A stretch of 14,406 nucleotides of DNA, from NCBI GenBank assembly GCA_031550725.1, contig JAVBOH010000036.1, forward strand, positions 1-14,406. Direction: 5' to 3'. Position numbers and translations under genes: made by a program. The notes under the pieces were generated by a model, which saw only the letters and a list, made by a program, of their open reading frames with translations, was not told the origin of the DNA and did not search any database. Position 1 is the first letter of the stretch; each line of letters opens with the position of its first letter. Below, one piece after another: positions 1-6,931 of the stretch. This DNA comes from UBA946 sp031550725 (GTDB lineage Bacteria > Bacillota > Clostridia > Oscillospirales > Ruminococcaceae).

Positions 1-373
1 ACATATTTATAATTATTTTAAGTATACAACATTTTATATAAAATTTCAATGATAATTAAATAATTTTAGATTAACTAATTAATGTTATGTTGTTATTTAT
101 TATAAATAACTGTTGCTTGTCACGCAAAACCCAAAAACCCCTTCATAATTGATAATTTAATTTCAATTTTAAGAGTAACAGTATTAACCCAACGAATAAA
201 TTTATTGAAGACATCTCTAATTTCATCTCTATTATTGAAAAAGATAGCCCTGAGCAAAGCTCATCAAACCATCCTCCTATATATAGAGAAGGCTTACGCT
301 TTTTTGTTTTATTGATTATAGAGTATAAATGCTGTAAATATTGGAAAAATAATATATGATATAAGGTGAGAAT
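1..373. other. AT-rich non-coding region upstream of the pst operon
   Basis: No convincing intact gene is visible here. The stretch is very AT-rich. It holds an AT-only palindrome at 92-110 (8-bp arms, 3-nt loop) and a possible broken small minus-strand gene (120-264, listed separately). The array of PhoP-like boxes that controls the pst operon begins at its right edge. The left boundary of the window shows no recognisable end of a neighbouring gene. Confidence 0.5.
120..264 (-). pseudogene. possible broken small gene (about 47 codons, one frameshift)
   Basis: On the minus strand a perfect AGGAGG (278 to 273) lies 8 nt upstream of an ATG at 264. The frame from that ATG gives MSFAQGYLF and then stops at 234-232. 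Removing one T from the T5 run near 239-243 joins it to an open frame that continues as NNRDEIRDVFNKFIRWVN and on to a TGA at 122-120. The joined product would be a basic, mixed-charge peptide of about 47 residues. I do not recognise it. It could be a decayed gene, a programmed frameshift, or chance in AT-rich DNA. The strong ribosome site is the main argument for it. Confidence 0.22.
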
Positions 374-454
374 GTTAAATGAAAATATATTGTTAAATCT
401 GAGTTAAATCTCAATGTTAAATGTAGGTTAAATGTATTGACTATGGATGTTAAG
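374..454 (+). promoter_or_regulatory. PhoP (Pho box) array upstream of the pst operon
   Basis: The heptamer GTTAAAT occurs at 374-380, 392-398, 403-409, 416-422 and 427-433, and a variant GTTAAG lies at 449-454. Pairs 392/403 and 416/427 are exactly 11 bp apart, and 427/449 are 22 bp apart. Direct hexamers of the TTAACA/TTAAAT type with 11-bp periodicity are the known binding pattern of the phosphate-starvation regulator PhoP in Bacillus and Clostridium. The array abuts and overlaps the promoter at 437-465, as expected for activation by PhoP under phosphate limitation. Further single copies lie at 480-486 (GTTAAAA) and 521-527. The phoP/phoR genes themselves are not in the window. Confidence 0.78.
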
Positions 455-465
455 TTATATATAAT
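437..465 (+). promoter_or_regulatory. main promoter of the pst operon
   Basis: TTGACT (437-442) and a perfect TATAAT (460-465) are separated by exactly 17 bp, a sigma-A-type promoter. Transcription would start near 472, giving a leader of about 240 nt before the first gene. PhoP-like boxes lie just upstream and inside the spacer, so the promoter is probably phosphate-controlled. Confidence 0.68.
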
Positions 466-471
466 TAAAGT

Positions 472-714
472 AGATATGTGTTAAAATGCAAAAATAATGA
501 AAATTTTAAAATAAGATAATGTTAAATATATTCATGTGATTTAACAATCGTCATAAAGTTAACGTACTATAATTATATAAAAACTCAAAGGTTACGTGAA
601 AAACATACTTAAAAAACAATAAATATGACACAGATGCCAAAGTATAGCTTGCTGAATATTACATGACTATTTGTTCAGTTAAGGTATGGGCATTAATATG
701 GAATGGAGATTTTC
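472..714 (+). other. long 5' leader of the pst operon, possible second promoter
   Basis: No coding sequence or recognised riboswitch is seen. A second perfect TATAAT lies at 568-573 without a good -35. Upstream of it are GTTAAAT (521-527), TTAACA (541-546) and TTAACG (559-564), so it could be a PhoP-dependent second promoter, because PhoP-activated promoters often lack a -35. The 541/559 spacing (18 bp) does not fit the 11-bp rule, so this is uncertain. The GGAG at 705-708 is the ribosome site that fixes the start of the first gene at 715. Confidence 0.35.
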
Positions 715-1503
715 ATGTCAAATACAAAAGAAAATATCAAGCTGCAAACAGAAAATTTGAACTTGTATTATGGTGAACGCCATGCACTCAAAAATATAAC
801 AATGGATATCCCATCAAGTTCAATAACTGCAATTATAGGTCCGTCAGGATGCGGTAAATCCTCACTTTTACGTATATTCAACCGAATGAATGATTTAATT
901 CCAGGTGCGAGGGTTGAGGGAAATGTTTATTTGGATACCATTCCTGTTTATGGTGACGATGGAATGGATGCTGTAACCTTGCGCAAAAAGGTTGGCATGG
1001 TTTTTCAAAAGCCAAATCCTTTTCCAATTAGCATTTTTGATAATGTTGTAATAGGTCCTAGGCGTCATGGAATTAAGCGCAAGGACGAGCTTGAAGCTAT
1101 TGCTGAGCGATGCTTAAAACAAGTAGCTTTATGGGATAAGGTTAAGGATAACCTTAAAAAGTCCAGCTTGAATTTACCTCTTGGCACACAGCAGCAGCTA
1201 TGTATGGCTCGTACATTAGCAGTTGAGCCAGATGTTATATTAATGGATGAATCATGCAGCGCATTAGACCCTGAATCGACCATGAGGGTTGAAGAACTAA
1301 TGATGGAGCTGTCACAAACATATACTATAATGATTGTAACGCATAGCATGGAGCAGGCTGCAAGAATATCTGATATGTCAGCATTTATGATGATTGAGGA
1401 AGATAAGATAGGCACACTTGTTGAATTTGGAACAACACGTCAGGTTTTTTCTTCACCAAGGGATAAGCGTACAGAAGATTATATTACAGGAAGATATGGA
1501 TAA
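715..1503 (+). CDS. pstB: phosphate ABC transporter ATPase, first copy, degenerate signature motif
   Basis: This is a PstB-type nucleotide-binding subunit of 262 residues, normal length for the family, ending in the family-typical DYITGRYG. The start at 715 is chosen because GGAG lies 6 nt upstream. The in-frame ATG at 703 has no ribosome site at a useful distance. Motifs, numbered from Met715, are Walker A GPSGCGKSS at 42-50 (Lys48), Q-loop Gln98, Walker B VILMDE with Asp178 and catalytic Glu179, and H-loop His210, all intact. The ABC signature, normally LSGGQ, reads LPLGT at 154-158: the serine and first glycine that contact the gamma-phosphate are Pro and Leu, and the Gln is Thr. It should bind and position ATP in its own Walker site but cannot supply a proper signature to a partner. 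It therefore probably works as a heterodimer with the second ATPase at 4099-4863 rather than as the usual homodimer. It is the first gene of the operon, 21 nt before pstS. Confidence 0.93.
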   Translation: MSNTKENIKLQTENLNLYYGERHALKNITMDIPSSSITAIIGPSGCGKSSLLRIFNRMNDLIPGARVEGNVYLDTIPVYGDDGMDAVTLRKKVGMVFQKPNPFPISIFDNVVIGPRRHGIKRKDELEAIAERCLKQVALWDKVKDNLKKSSLNLPLGTQQQLCMARTLAVEPDVILMDESCSALDPESTMRVEELMMELSQTYTIMIVTHSMEQAARISDMSAFMMIEEDKIGTLVEFGTTRQVFSSPRDKRTEDYITGRYG

Positions 1504-1524
1504 AGAGAATTAATAGGTGAATGT

Positions 1525-2349
1525 ATGAAAAAAAAGCAAATACAAGTTATATTAATGATACCAGTATTGTTTTGCATGATGTTTATGTCAGGATGCAAAG
1601 CTGCTGAATCAGGTGTAATAATAGCAGGCTCAACATCAGTTCAGCCATATGTTGAAGTATTGGCTGAAGAATTTGAGCATATTAATAATGAAAGTGAAAT
1701 TGACATTCAAGGCGGCGGCTCTGCGGCAGGAATAACTGCAGCAGAATCGGGTACTGCAAATATCGGTATGTCATCACGTAACTTAAAAGACAAAGAGCTT
1801 GACAGGGGATTATGGAGCGTTGAGATTGCTCGAGATGGTCTTGCTGTAATTGTTCATCCTGATAATATTGTAAAAGATTTGACATTTGAACAAATTCGTG
1901 ATATATATGCAGGGATTATTACAAACTGGGAGCAGATTGGCGGAAATAATGCAAAAATTCATCTGATTGCTCGTGAGGAAGGTTCTGGTACTCGGAGTGC
2001 CTTTGAGGATTTGCTTATGGCTGATGAACGCATTACACCAAAGGCGATAGTACAAAACTCTAATGGCTCTGTAAAACAGCTTGTTTCAAATGATAAAAAT
2101 GCAATTGGTTTTATTTCGTTAGGACTTGTTAACAATCAGGTATCAGCACTTGCATTAGATGGAGCTGAGGCAACCTATGATAACATTTTGAATGGTAGCT
2201 ATGAATTATACCGACCATTTTTATTTGTTGCAGAAAAAGAGCCAACTGGTGAAACAAAACGATTTATCGACTTTGTGCTGTCAGCTGACGGACAGCAGAT
2301 ACTAGCTCAAAAGGGTTTAATTCCTGTAACAGAAGGGATATCGGAATGA
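1525..2349 (+). CDS. pstS: phosphate-binding lipoprotein PstS
   Basis: This is the extracellular phosphate receptor of the importer, 274 residues. The N-terminus has a basic start, a hydrophobic stretch (about 8-21) and a lipobox ending MSGC with Cys24 as the lipidation site, so it is a membrane-anchored lipoprotein. Phosphate-pocket segments of the PstS/PBP-like II family are visible: GSTSVQPY (35-42), GGGSAAGI (63-70), SSRNL (83-87) and the R-E-E-G-S-G-T-R segment (150-157). An AGGTGA lies just upstream of the ATG at 1525; the ATG at 1521 is in the wrong frame. The stop codon overlaps the pstC start (ATGA at 2346-2349), so the two genes are translationally coupled. Its position behind an ATPase gene, rather than first in the operon, is unusual. 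Confidence 0.95.
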   Translation: MKKKQIQVILMIPVLFCMMFMSGCKAAESGVIIAGSTSVQPYVEVLAEEFEHINNESEIDIQGGGSAAGITAAESGTANIGMSSRNLKDKELDRGLWSVEIARDGLAVIVHPDNIVKDLTFEQIRDIYAGIITNWEQIGGNNAKIHLIAREEGSGTRSAFEDLLMADERITPKAIVQNSNGSVKQLVSNDKNAIGFISLGLVNNQVSALALDGAEATYDNILNGSYELYRPFLFVAEKEPTGETKRFIDFVLSADGQQILAQKGLIPVTEGISE

Positions 2350-3212
2350 GTAAATTTAAAGAAAAACTATCAGGGCGAATATTTTTTGTGCTTGCCCTTT
2401 CATCAATATCAGTTCTTGCACTGATAACTGTATTTATACTTATTAAAGGCTTGCCGCTTATTGCAAAGGTTGGAGTGTTTGATTTTATCTTTGGTATGTC
2501 ATGGGCACCAAGTCGTGGCGAATTTGGCATATTTCCAATGATTGTCGGCTCTGTATCTGTAACGCTTGGTGCAGCGATAATCGGTGTTCCAATCGGAATT
2601 TGCTGCAGTATATTCCTTGCGGAATTTGCTCCTGTCTGGATGAGAAATATATTCAGACCAATCATACAGCTGCTTGCAGGTATACCATCAGTTGTGTATG
2701 GTTTCTGGGGAATGTTGTTTGTTGTACCACTTATTCGTGATTATTTAGGAGGACCAGGACTTAGTATTCTAGCTGGTTCAATTATCTTAGCTATTATGAT
2801 TTTACCAACTGTTATAAGTATTTCAGAGGTTTCAATATTAGCACTTCCTCGTCAGTATAAAGAGGGTGCATTAGCTTTAGGTATGACACACTGGCAGGTT
2901 ATTCATTCAGTTATGCTGCCATCCGCAAAATCAGGAATTGTCGCAGCAGTTGTGCTTGGTATAGGACGTGCAATAGGTGAAACAATGGCTGTAATTATGG
3001 TACTTGGAAATGCAGTCGCATTGCCTGAATCAATTCTTGACCCTGTCAGAACATTGACAACAAATATAGGAATTGAAATGGGTTATGCCGAGGGTGACCA
3101 TGAACAAGCTTTGTTTGCAACAGGTATTGTGCTGTTTATTATTATCATGATTATAAATGGATTTGCACAGTATATCACGAGAGATAAAAATAAAAGTAAA
3201 AAAGTAAAGTAG
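2346..3212 (+). CDS. pstC: phosphate ABC transporter permease PstC
   Basis: This is one of the two membrane subunits that form the phosphate channel, 288 residues with about six predicted transmembrane segments (roughly 14-35, 67-90, 110-130, 140-158, 195-220 and 255-278). The cytoplasmic coupling (EAA-type) loop is clear in the segment around EGALALGMTHWQ followed by LPSAKSGI; this loop docks on the ATPases. PstC-typical LLAGIPSVVYGFWG and GRAIGETMAV are also present. The gene starts inside the pstS stop codon. The tail is strongly basic (DKNKSKKVK), consistent with a cytoplasmic C-terminus. Confidence 0.95.
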   Translation: MSKFKEKLSGRIFFVLALSSISVLALITVFILIKGLPLIAKVGVFDFIFGMSWAPSRGEFGIFPMIVGSVSVTLGAAIIGVPIGICCSIFLAEFAPVWMRNIFRPIIQLLAGIPSVVYGFWGMLFVVPLIRDYLGGPGLSILAGSIILAIMILPTVISISEVSILALPRQYKEGALALGMTHWQVIHSVMLPSAKSGIVAAVVLGIGRAIGETMAVIMVLGNAVALPESILDPVRTLTTNIGIEMGYAEGDHEQALFATGIVLFIIIMIINGFAQYITRDKNKSKKVK

Positions 3213-3241
3213 GACATCCGAATAGGAGGATAGTCATAAGT

Positions 3242-4102
3242 ATGAAAATAAGTGCAAAAACCAGTGAAAAAATAGCTAAAGTTGTAATATGGGCTGCCGC
3301 ATTAATTGTTGTTGCGGTGTTAGCACACGTTATAATTTATATACTAGTCAAAGGTTTGCCAACAATAAGCTGGAGATTTTTAACCGAAATTCCGCAGGAT
3401 GGCGGAGCAGCAGGTGGTATTGCATCACCAATTATAGGGACATTGCTTGTAACAATTGTTGCAATCGTTATAGCAACACCACTTGGTGTCGGCACAGCTG
3501 TTTATCTGGCTGAATATACAAAGGAAAGTATCGTTACACGTATCATCCGTTTTAGTGCAGAATCATTAGCAGGTATACCGTCAATCGTATATGGCTTGTT
3601 CGGGTTTATCTTTTTTGTTATGTATCTTAATTTAGGTTGGTCAATTTTATCTGGAGGTCTTACTCTTGCGATAATGATACTGCCAACTATTATAAGAACG
3701 TCGGAGGAAGCAATACGCACAATTCCTGCTGGATATCGTGAAACAAGCTTTTCCTTGGGTGCAACAAAGTGGCAGACTATATATAAGGTCGTATTTCCAG
3801 CAGCTATACAGGGTATTGCAAATGGAATTATACTAAGTGTCGGCAGAAGTGTTGCAGAAACAGCTGCAATTGTTCTGACAGCAGGTTCATCATTAAGAAT
3901 GCCCGATTCAATTTTTTCTCCGACAAGAACAATGGCAGTGCATTTCTATACACTTGCAATGGAGGATATTTCTCCTGAAAATGCTTTTGGTACAGCAGCA
4001 TTATTGATAATTTTGATATTTATAATTAATGTTGGTGCTAACATTATGATAAACAAATTTGTATCGAACAGAGCAAGCGGTAAGAAAAAGAGAGGTAAAT
4101 GA
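3242..4102 (+). CDS. pstA: phosphate ABC transporter permease PstA
   Basis: This is the second channel subunit, 286 residues with about six transmembrane segments. Family marks are SLAGIPSIVYGLFG, the coupling loop ETSFSLGATKWQ followed by FPAAIQGIANG, and GRSVAETAA. It should dimerise with PstC in the membrane. AGGAGGA at 3224-3230 precedes the ATG by 11 nt. The gene is 29 nt after pstC and overlaps the following ATPase gene by ATGA (4099-4102), so pstA and the second ATPase are coupled. Confidence 0.95.
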   Translation: MKISAKTSEKIAKVVIWAAALIVVAVLAHVIIYILVKGLPTISWRFLTEIPQDGGAAGGIASPIIGTLLVTIVAIVIATPLGVGTAVYLAEYTKESIVTRIIRFSAESLAGIPSIVYGLFGFIFFVMYLNLGWSILSGGLTLAIMILPTIIRTSEEAIRTIPAGYRETSFSLGATKWQTIYKVVFPAAIQGIANGIILSVGRSVAETAAIVLTAGSSLRMPDSIFSPTRTMAVHFYTLAMEDISPENAFGTAALLIILIFIINVGANIMINKFVSNRASGKKKRGK

Positions 4103-4863
4103 AATTGAATAAAACAAAAATTGATATTCAGAATTTTAACTTCTTTTATCAGAATAAACAAGTTATAAATGACTTAAATTTAGAAATACCAGCTAATAAA
4201 ATTCTGTCGGTATTCGGACCTGCAAACAGCGGAATTACCACATTATTAAGGTCATTAAACCGTTTGTATGAGCTTCAGCCTGATGCAAGAGCTGAGGGGA
4301 AAATATTGCTTGACGGAAAAGATATTCATGACCCAAAAGTCAATGTAACAGAGCTAAGACGTAAGGTTGGTATGGTATTTGATGTCCCTACACCACTTCC
4401 GATGTCGATATATGATAATATTACTTACGGACCCAAATTAAGCGGTATTAAGAAAAAAAGTGTACTTGATGAAATAGTTGAAAGCTCACTTAAAATGGCT
4501 GCACTTTGGGATGATGTTAAGGACAGACTTGATAATCTTGCATCATCATTATCAGGCGGACAGCAGCAAAGACTTTGTATTGCCAGAGTGCTTGCGTTAA
4601 AACCTGAGGTTATTCTGCTTGACCGTCCATGCTCAGGACTTGATCCTATATCAACATCGAAGATTGAAGAGTCCTTAGGAGAACTAAAAAAACAGTTTAC
4701 AATTGTCATTGCGCCGCATAATACACAGCAGGCAGGACGAATTTCTGACCGTGCAGCTTTTATGCTGATGGGCAGTCTTATAGAAATAGGCTCGGCAGAT
4801 GAAATGTTTGCTAATCCGAAGGATCAGCGTACCAGCGATTATATTACAGGAAGATTTGGATAA
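4099..4863 (+). CDS. pstB: phosphate ABC transporter ATPase, second copy, degenerate catalytic site
   Basis: This is a PstB-type ATPase subunit of 254 residues, ending DYITGRFG like the first copy. The signature LSGGQQQR (151-158) and H-loop His207 are intact. Key catalytic residues are not. Walker A reads GPANSGIT (40-47) with Ile46 in place of the invariant Lys. The Q-loop Gln is Asp95 (VGMVFDVP). Walker B keeps Asp175, but the catalytic Glu is Arg176 (VILLDRP). The codons (ATT for Ile46, CGT for Arg176) read cleanly in a long undamaged frame, so this is not simple decay. The protein probably cannot hydrolyse ATP itself. It supplies its intact signature to the first ATPase, whose lesions are the opposite. 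It overlaps pstA by 4 nt, so it is made together with the permease. Confidence 0.93.
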   Translation: MKLNKTKIDIQNFNFFYQNKQVINDLNLEIPANKILSVFGPANSGITTLLRSLNRLYELQPDARAEGKILLDGKDIHDPKVNVTELRRKVGMVFDVPTPLPMSIYDNITYGPKLSGIKKKSVLDEIVESSLKMAALWDDVKDRLDNLASSLSGGQQQRLCIARVLALKPEVILLDRPCSGLDPISTSKIEESLGELKKQFTIVIAPHNTQQAGRISDRAAFMLMGSLIEIGSADEMFANPKDQRTSDYITGRFG

Positions 4864-4946
4864 ACTTGATATTAATGAGCAAAAAACTGCATATCATGTA
4901 ATTATCCGATAAAAATATTTATAGTGGTTATATTTTTAAGGTGTAC

Positions 4947-4975
4947 TTGACATTTTAGGACATTATATTTATAAT
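4947..4975 (+). promoter_or_regulatory. consensus promoter upstream of phoU
   Basis: A perfect TTGACA (4947-4952) and a perfect TATAAT (4970-4975) are 17 bp apart. The start would be near 4982, just before the repeat element at 4988, giving phoU a leader of about 200 nt. No PhoP-type box array is seen at this promoter, so phoU may be expressed even when the pst operon is off. Confidence 0.68.
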
Positions 4976-4987
4976 TAATATTAATGT

Positions 4988-5148
4988 TATAGTGCGTTAA
5001 GTTAAAAACCCTTTAGGTTTTTTAACGGAGCTACGCTCCCTTCCGCACCAAAGGTGCGAAAAACTACCTGTATAGTTGGTTAACTGCTTTCTTTATGCAC
5101 TACATGCAAATTTAAAACACTTGAGTGTTTTAAATTTAAACAACTATA
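4988..5148 (+). repeat. hairpin-rich repeat element, copy A (phoU leader)
   Basis: The element is bounded by TATAGT (4988-4993) and its complement ACTATA (5143-5148). Inside are five consecutive stem-loops: 5001-5026 (GTTAAAAACC with one bulge), 5027-5039 (GGAGC/GCTCC), 5044-5058 (CGCACC/GGTGCG, loop AAA), 5062-5077 (AACTA/TAGTT), and 5108-5137 (14-bp perfect stem, 2-nt gap). The block GCACC-AAA-GGTGC followed by AAAAACTACCTGTATAGTTG and the end AAACAACTATATT recur in copy B (6836-6908). The first hairpin could act as a weak terminator for the pst transcript. The rest of the 4864-5184 spacer holds only the phoU promoter and ribosome site. Confidence 0.7.
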
Positions 5149-5184
5149 TTGGATAAATAAAATTTCAATAAAGGAGGAATAGAC

Positions 5185-5844
5185 ATGATACGTACTCATT
5201 TTGATGAAGAACTAAAAAAGCTTCACCTTGATATCATTGATATGGGCAGTTATGTTGAAAAAGCAATCGATGATTCGATATCAGCACTTAAGGATAATGA
5301 TTTTGAACGCTGTCAGAAGATTATTGATGATGATAAAAAGGTGGATGAGATGGAGCGAGCTATCGAGTCCCAGTGCTTGTGGCTCATTGCAAGACAACAG
5401 CCTGTTGCATCTGATTTAAGAAAAATCACAACCGCTTTAAAAATTATAACAGATATGGAGCGTATTGGTGACCATGCTGCTGATATAGCAGACCTTGCAA
5501 TGCGTATATCGGAGCAAAAGGTTTTTGCTGATGCTGATATGATTTTTCAAATGGCAAAAGAGGCTATAAAAATGGTGAATTCTGCTGTTTCTGCATATGT
5601 AAATTTTGATATGGAGTTAGCTAATGCAACTGAAGAAAAAGACGATATCGTTGATGATTATTTTAATGCAATTAAGCTTAAATTAGCAGAAGTTTTTAGT
5701 TCACAGCCACAGAATATGGATATTGCAATTGATTTTCTGCTGATTGCAAAATATCTCGAGCGTATAGCAGATCATGCTGTTAACATATGTGAATGGGTTC
5801 ACTTTTCACAGACTGGTGAGCATAAAAGTAAGAAGATATTTTAA
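5185..5844 (+). CDS. phoU: phosphate signalling protein PhoU
   Basis: This is a cytoplasmic, all-helical protein of 219 residues, the usual PhoU length, made of two similar three-helix halves. Each half carries the metal-binding motif: MERIGDHAADIADLA near residue 90 and LERIADHAVNICEW near residue 195. In other bacteria PhoU links the Pst transporter to the PhoR sensor and damps phosphate uptake and Pho-regulon activity. AAGGAGG (5171-5177) lies 7 nt before the ATG. It follows the pst operon but is separated by 321 bp with its own promoter and a repeat element, so it can be expressed independently. Confidence 0.95.
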   Translation: MIRTHFDEELKKLHLDIIDMGSYVEKAIDDSISALKDNDFERCQKIIDDDKKVDEMERAIESQCLWLIARQQPVASDLRKITTALKIITDMERIGDHAADIADLAMRISEQKVFADADMIFQMAKEAIKMVNSAVSAYVNFDMELANATEEKDDIVDDYFNAIKLKLAEVFSSQPQNMDIAIDFLLIAKYLERIADHAVNICEWVHFSQTGEHKSKKIF

Positions 5845-5863
5845 GTAAGTTTACTAGAACAAC

Positions 5864-5900
5864 AAAAATCGCTTAACCATTAGGTTTAAGCGATTTTTTT
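5864..5900. terminator. bidirectional terminator between phoU and the RNase Z-like gene
   Basis: A stem AAAAATCGCTTAACC / GGTTTAAGCGATTTTT (one bulged T, loop ATTA) is followed by a T run on the plus strand and preceded by an A run. It can therefore end phoU from the left and the convergent RNase Z-like gene from the right. Confidence 0.85.
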
Positions 5901-5904
5901 ATAA

Positions 5905-6804
5905 CTATAATTGGGTTACCATACCATCAAATCCGATGTCAGTATTAGGAAATATTTCACGGGCGATATCAATATACTCATTTGGAAATGTTAATGCAGG
6001 ACTTAAATGTGTCAGCACCAAATGCTTTGAATTGGATTTGTTTGCTATATTAGCACTATCGGAAAATAGCATATGTTTTTTTTCATTCATCTTTTCACGC
6101 ATATTTTCGTCACCATACATACCCTCACTGATAAGCAAATCGGAATTATCAGCAAAATCAATAAGCCCGTCAAAATATTTGGTATCAGTAATATACGTAA
6201 CCTTATATGGCTTGCGTTCACCGTCAATTACCATATCAGGAGTAACAACTGTACCATTTTCAAGAGTTATAGCATCTCCGCTATGCAAAAGCTTATACAT
6301 TGTTTTAGGGATATTGAGTGCATCAGCTTTTTGGGGGTTAAACACTGGCTTACGCTTAATTGTAACACTATATCCAAAGCAGGATATCCTGTGTTCAAGC
6401 GGTAAAGCACTAATTTCAAAATTCCTAAACATAAATGTGCTTTGAATATCATCAAGCTCGATAAATTCAATCGGAAACGGCAGTTCAGGTGCGATTACAA
6501 GCAGTGAGCGTACAACATTTTCCAGTCCTGATGGACCTGTTATTGTCAGAAGATTTGTCTTTCCAGTGTTGCCAAGTGTCAAAAGCAATCCCGCAAGTCC
6601 TGCGATATGGTCAGCATGAAAATGTGTGAACATTATCATATCCAAATGGCTAAGCTTGCATTCAGCCTCACGCAAAGCAATTTGCGTACCCTCGCCACAG
6701 TCAATGAGAATTGCACTGCCCATATATTCAATAAAACAGCATGTTAACCATCTGTCAGGTAAGGGGAGCATACCTCCGCAGCCACCTAATGTTACTTTAA
6801 GCAT
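5905..6804 (-). CDS. rnz: RNase Z-like metallo-beta-lactamase-fold hydrolase
   Basis: A 299-residue cytoplasmic protein. The zinc site of the family is complete: THFHADH with His61, His63, Asp65 and His66; His138 in LEHRISCFGY; Asp207 in ITDTKYF; and the late histidines His244 and His266 (LTHLSP). The N-terminal GCGGMLPLPDRWLT and IDCGEGTQ are typical of the RNase Z branch, as is the conserved stretch at about 158-200 (NIPK, SGDAITLENG, VVTPDMV). RNase Z cuts the 3' trailer of tRNA precursors. The sequence is of the shorter Clostridia type, so another phosphodiesterase activity is possible. The start is supported by GGAG 11 nt upstream. It lies convergent to phoU, sharing a terminator, and has its own promoter at 6960-6932 with a repeat element in the leader. 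Confidence 0.82.
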   Translation of the reverse strand: MLKVTLGGCGGMLPLPDRWLTCCFIEYMGSAILIDCGEGTQIALREAECKLSHLDMIMFTHFHADHIAGLAGLLLTLGNTGKTNLLTITGPSGLENVVRSLLVIAPELPFPIEFIELDDIQSTFMFRNFEISALPLEHRISCFGYSVTIKRKPVFNPQKADALNIPKTMYKLLHSGDAITLENGTVVTPDMVIDGERKPYKVTYITDTKYFDGLIDFADNSDLLISEGMYGDENMREKMNEKKHMLFSDSANIANKSNSKHLVLTHLSPALTFPNEYIDIAREIFPNTDIGFDGMVTQL

Positions 6805-6835
6805 ATTAATTATATCTCCAAATTCAATATTGTTT

Positions 6836-6908
6836 TATAGTGCGCTCCTTTTTGCACCAAAGGTGCAAAAAACTACCTGTATAGTTGTTTTAAAGCTAAA
6901 CAACTATA
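6836..6908 (-). repeat. hairpin-rich repeat element, copy B (leader of RNase Z-like gene)
   Basis: This is a shorter relative of copy A, also bounded by TATAGT (6836-6841) and ACTATA (6903-6908). It holds a perfect 10-bp stem TTTTTGCACC/GGTGCAAAAA with loop AAA (6849-6871) and an 11-bp stem TATAGTTGTTT/AAACAACTATA (6880-6908). It lacks the two 5' hairpins and about 60 nt of the 3' part of copy A. Its orientation by shared sequence is the same as copy A on the plus strand, so it is transcribed in the opposite sense by the minus-strand gene. Confidence 0.68.
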
Positions 6909-6931
6909 TTATAATATTTAACATAGTTATT

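Noticed and set aside
92..110. Perfect AT-only palindrome (8-bp arms)
   Set aside because: All arms but one base pair are A/T, with no T run or repeat partner; such palindromes are expected by chance in DNA this AT-rich.
703..714. Upstream ATG at 703 as the start of the first ATPase
   Set aside because: Its GGAG lies inside the extra codons and is correctly spaced only for the ATG at 715.
715..4863. The two ATPases as simple pseudogenes
   Set aside because: Both frames are full length and free of stops or shifts, both keep strong family ends, and the altered residues are confined to one composite ATP site.
5936..6445. A 169-codon plus-strand open frame
   Set aside because: It lies antisense to the clear RNase Z-like gene, has no ribosome site and its product looks like a reverse-frame shadow.
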